Shown: positions 61,482 to 64,000 of the stretch, one piece after another
Position numbering within the stretch: position 1 is the stretch's first letter
Layout of the letters: the number at the start of each line of letters is the position of its first letter
Assembly (NCBI RefSeq): GCF_016907555.1
Contig: NZ_JAFBCE010000001.1
Location: 2,790,001-2,854,000 of the forward strand
DNA: 64,000 nucleotides
Direction: 5' to 3'
Source: Microbacterium laevaniformans
Lineage (GTDB): Bacteria; Actinomycetota; Actinomycetes; Actinomycetales; Microbacteriaceae
Program-made: the position numbers and the translations under genes
Notes under the pieces: model-generated
Told to the model about the DNA's origin: nothing
Database searches by the model: none
The model's input: the letters and a program-made list of their open reading frames with translations, nothing else

Positions 61482-61613
61482 CGCGGATACGCTCGACGGC
61501 ACGGGTGGTGCGTTGATCGGTTGATATCACCATCGTTATCGGCCCACACAAACCGAGCGCTCACACACCCACTCGCTGCCGTCAGTGGCGGGGATCACAA
61601 CTTCTGCCGGAGC

Positions 61614-61853
61614 ATGCGCGCCCCGAAGGGCGGCGCGCTCGCGCTCATCGAGTCGATGCACCCGCAGCTCGTAGCGGCCGTCGACGAGGTAGACGCGGAC
61701 GTGCACATCACCGCAGCCCACCCCGCTCTCGCGGAGAGGTACAAGGGCATCGACCCGCTCCTGATCGACATCGGCAGAGCGTTCCCGCGCGGAACCAAGC
61801 TCTACCGTCCTCGCAGATCCGACCCGAAGCGCAACGCTCCGCAGCTCTCCTAG
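61614..61853 (+). CDS. Hypothetical remnant next to the IS30 element
   Basis: A 79-residue frame, MRAPKGGALALIESMHPQLVAAVDEVDADVHITAAHPALAERYKGIDPLLIDIGRAFPRGTKLYRP, with strongly GC-rich third positions, as real genes here have. The frame is open back into the IS30 terminal repeat, so the true start may have been lost. No family recognised. It overlaps the read-through end of the thioesterase frame on the other strand. Confidence 0.4.
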   Translation: MRAPKGGALALIESMHPQLVAAVDEVDADVHITAAHPALAERYKGIDPLLIDIGRAFPRGTKLYRPRRSDPKRNAPQLS

Positions 61854-62358
61854 CGCCCTCACGGCCCGCGACCGCGAGGTCGGATGCGGCCAAGGCGCGG
61901 AGATGATCGCCGACCATCCCGGGGGCGTCGAACTCCTCGAGCCCGGCGACGCGGATCAGACTCTCAGGGGTCACGTGCCGCACCGGGCTGCCCGGAGGGT
62001 CGGCGGCAGCGACGACGACTGCGACGACCGTGCCGTCCGACCGGAGCGCATCGTCGGCGGCAACGGCCAGCGCGTGCAATGCTCCCAGGCTGTGTCCCAG
62101 GAGCACGGTGGGGCGCGCCCTCGACGCCATGAACGCCCTCAGCGTTTGTACGAGCTCCTCGACGTCGGAGTGCGGGGGAAGGTCTTCGAGCGCACCTCGC
62201 CCTGGCGAGCACACCCCGAAGACGTCGACCGACGCCGGCATCGTCTCGGCGATCGCCTGCAGGTACGACGGTGCGGCCAACGCGGGGGGGAGCACGATAC
62301 AGTCGCCGGACCGCGCAAGTTCGCTGGATCGCGACCCGAGAGGGTCGATGCGGATCAT
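61708..62358 (-). pseudogene. Type II thioesterase of an NRPS operon, C-terminus lost
   Basis: Recognisable from 62358 to about 61860: CIVLPPALAAPSYLQAIAETMPASVDVFGVCSPGRG, nucleophile elbow TVLLGHSLGALHALAVA and GTVVAVVVAAADPPG, HVTPESLIRVAGLEEF. These are alpha/beta-hydrolase thioesterases that clear mis-primed carrier domains. After LRALAASDLAVAGREG the composition changes abruptly to Arg/Cys-rich read-through. The Asp/His of the triad are therefore missing. Its ATG overlaps the stop of the condensation gene (ATGA). Confidence 0.75.
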
Positions 62359-63629
62359 GAGATCGCGGCCAGCCTGCGCTGGAATGCGGCGGCGACCTCG
62401 TCGACGGCCGCAGCCGGTAGTCGCCGTCCGTCGTACTCGAGGAGTCCGACGAGCCCCGTACCGCGATATCCGAGGGTCAGTGACAGCAGGAACCTCGAGC
62501 CGCTGCGGGCGTAGAATTCGAAGACGGGTGCCATCTCGGGCTGCGACCGGTCACGCATGACATCTACGGTGCAGTCGGGGAGTGCCTCAGCGCCACCCGG
62601 GGCGTTTTGCAGGACGAAGAGCACGCCGTCTTCGGGCATCGGAGACCACGCGCCTGCGGCTGGCTGCAGCAGCCGTGCCAGCACGGTTCGAGCGTGCGCG
62701 CCTTCATGGTCTGCCGCGCGCACGAGTGCACCGAGCCCACCAACATCCACCACGCGCACGAACATTCCAACGGCAGCCGCATCGTCGACCGAGTCGCGCC
62801 CGGCATGCGGACTCCAGACGCGGACATCCGGCGAAACGATCTCGCACTCCTCTATCGCCCGGAGGAGGGAGTCTAGGAGCACAAGATAGGGCGTCGTGTC
62901 TACTCGCCTGCAGTGCTCCTCGATGCGTGCCCTGGCGGACTCATCGATACGCACCTCCAGCGTGCCGGGTGCGGCCTGCGCCTCGAGGTGGGCTGCGCTC
63001 GGCGGCGGCTCCACGACACGCTGTCGCCCGAGGAAGTCCGCATACGAGCCTGCGGCTGGCGACTCCGATCCGCCGCGGTAGGCGACGACGAAGTCGTCCC
63101 ACAGCGTCCCCAACGACCACCCGTCCACAACCGCATGCGAGAACGACCAGACGAGGATGTGGTGCTCGGCGTCCATCCGATGCAGCGTCGACCTCGCTAG
63201 CGACGCGCCGGGCAGTAGCGCAAGGGGCGCGGCCCGAGCATCGCGGAGCAATCGTTCCGCCGTCTCCTGGTCGACGTCCGAGACGGTCCCGCGCGCAAGC
63301 GGCCAGTCGCCGTCCGCATGGAGCACGAAGCTGTCCATGCCATGCGCGGCGACGAGCCGGAGCGCATCATGCCGTTCGACGAGAATTCGCTGCGCCGCGA
63401 GCACCCTGAGGGGGTCGAGCGGGCCCACGATGCGGAATGCGAAGTGCAGCTGGTCCGTACCTAACCGGATCTGCGCACGTTGACGCTCGACGATCTCGTG
63501 ATGGATCGGCAGGAATGGCAGCGTCATCGTCGACAGCTGAGCGAACAGCTCGTCGACGGCTTGGCCGTCGAGGGCGGTGAGCAGGCGCTCGAGCTCGTAG
63601 GCGGACGTGTGGTCCTGAGCGCCCGTCAT
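62355..63629 (-). CDS. Stand-alone NRPS condensation-domain protein
   Basis: A 424-residue condensation enzyme. N-terminal lobe PFLPIHHEIVERQRAQIRLGTDQLHFAFRIVGPLDPLRVLAAQRILVERHDALRL; active-site motif WSFSHAVVDGWSLGTLWDDF (SHxxxDG: second His and Asp-Gly kept, first His replaced by Ser); C-terminal lobe VWSPHAGRDSVDDAAAVGMFVRVVDV. The catalytic second His is retained, so it may be active. Separate condensation proteins are found in siderophore and small-peptide pathways. Overlaps both neighbours by 4 bp. Confidence 0.88.
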   Translation of the reverse strand: MTGAQDHTSAYELERLLTALDGQAVDELFAQLSTMTLPFLPIHHEIVERQRAQIRLGTDQLHFAFRIVGPLDPLRVLAAQRILVERHDALRLVAAHGMDSFVLHADGDWPLARGTVSDVDQETAERLLRDARAAPLALLPGASLARSTLHRMDAEHHILVWSFSHAVVDGWSLGTLWDDFVVAYRGGSESPAAGSYADFLGRQRVVEPPPSAAHLEAQAAPGTLEVRIDESARARIEEHCRRVDTTPYLVLLDSLLRAIEECEIVSPDVRVWSPHAGRDSVDDAAAVGMFVRVVDVGGLGALVRAADHEGAHARTVLARLLQPAAGAWSPMPEDGVLFVLQNAPGGAEALPDCTVDVMRDRSQPEMAPVFEFYARSGSRFLLSLTLGYRGTGLVGLLEYDGRRLPAAAVDEVAAAFQRRLAAIS

Positions 63630-64000
63630 CCGCGCGCCTCGTCCTTCTCTACCCCCGCTGCGACGGCGGCGATAGAGGACCCCGCGAAGAAGTCGGCGAC
63701 ACTCACAGCCACGCCGAGGCGTTCGCGCAGCAGGGCGACGACTCGGGTCGCCTGCAGCGAGTTTCCTCCGAGCCGAAAAAAGCTCACGTCGGGGTCGAGC
63801 GACCCCTCCCCGAGGACGGCTACGAACACCTCGTCGTGGACGCGCTGCTCCGTCTCGCTGAGCGCCCGACCGGCAGCGGTGGGGTGCACGGAGACTGGGT
63901 GGCGTCGCAACATGGCGTCACGCGCCACCTTGCCGTTAGCGGTTCGCTCGATCGCCTGCACGACCGTGAGCGCGGCGGGGACAGAGTATTCGGGCAGCAG
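63626..64000 (-). CDS. NRPS adenylation-carrier protein, C-terminal part (runs off right edge)
   Basis: Visible part: LLPEYSVPAALTVVQAIERTANGKVARDAMLRR, the end of an adenylation domain with the catalytic A10 Lys (NGKV), then a thiolation domain SETEQRVHDEVFVAVLGEGSLDPDVSFFRLGGNSLQATRVVALLRERL with the phosphopantetheine Ser in GGNSL. No condensation domain precedes the stop; it is a separate protein encoded next (ATGA overlap). The substrate-specificity residues are outside the window. Confidence 0.9.
   Translation of the reverse strand: MLPEYSVPAALTVVQAIERTANGKVARDAMLRRHPVSVHPTAAGRALSETEQRVHDEVFVAVLGEGSLDPDVSFFRLGGNSLQATRVVALLRERLGVAVSVADFFAGSSIAAVAAGVEKDEARG

Larger units (their letters stand above)
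58721..61535 (+). mobile_element. IS30-family element with hydrolase and recombinase passengers (about 2.8 kb)
   Basis: Left end CGATGGCGGTCTCAACCGAT and right end, other strand, CGATGGTGATATCAACCGAT; the match continues through CAACGCACCACCC, 30 of about 33 positions. The transposase starts 66 bp inside the left end; a minus-strand alpha/beta hydrolase and a plus-strand serine recombinase fill the rest, the recombinase ending about 50 bp from the right end. IS30 elements are normally 1.0-1.3 kb with one gene. Limits may be off by a few bases; no clear target duplication. Confidence 0.75.

Overview
The window is high-GC actinobacterial DNA. Lsr2, a CsoR with the C-H-C copper site, an actinobacterial M-box leader, GTG starts and GTGA/ATGA overlaps all fit a member of the Micrococcales, most likely Microbacteriaceae (inference; no rRNA or tRNA gene is present to settle it). 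Most of it is accessory: metal-resistance operons and a Mg2+ operon set among many insertion sequences and broken genes. I saw no CRISPR array and no RNA gene other than the M-box leader.

Layout. 1-1082: end of an MDR oxidoreductase and a small membrane protein/XRE pair. 1284-9373: IS nest with two near-identical inverted IS3-family copies, an ISL3 element, an IS21 element split by one IS3 copy, an lsr2 gene and fragments of a DUF1023 gene and a hypothetical gene. 9646-29409: large copper island with two divergent transcription units. One (18461 down to 9646) encodes DUF6153, DUF305 and BNR-like lipoproteins, phosphoketolase, a His-rich P-type ATPase and a multicopper oxidase; opposite it run DUF6153, M23 peptidase, Lgt and a shortened ResB. 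The other (26575 down to 22659) encodes CsoR, an HMA chaperone, CopA, a YHS protein and a nuclease-like protein; opposite it run an ATPase, an ABC1 kinase and a truncated type II GAPDH. Three TACCC-N5-GGGTA boxes lie in the two divergent promoters. 29470-31756: CmtR-like regulator and CadA. 31783-37155: a mer segment (membrane protein, merB remnant, merA, merR split by an IS3 element, broken tyrosine recombinase) between 21-bp direct repeats. 37238-43232: LCP protein, then a Mg2+ operon (NRAMP homologue, MgtE-like CBS protein, MgtC and a small protein) preceded by an M-box riboswitch and a 16-codon proline-containing leader peptide.

43315-61535 is the most unusual part. Four insertion elements from three families appear to carry passenger genes inside their terminal inverted repeats: two IS481-family elements, each with an HxlR regulator divergent from enzyme genes; an IS5-family element with a thioredoxin-like protein; and an IS30-family element with an alpha/beta hydrolase and a serine recombinase. 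In one IS481 element the CTAG target sequence supplies the stop codon for the gene at each end. Between these elements lie ordinary accessory genes (SRPBCC, SnoaL, methyltransferase, TetR/flavodoxin, monooxygenase, a mono-ADP-ribosyltransferase-like protein, a 2H phosphoesterase).

61708-64000: the end of a small NRPS operon (adenylation-carrier, free-standing condensation domain, truncated type II thioesterase) running off the right edge.
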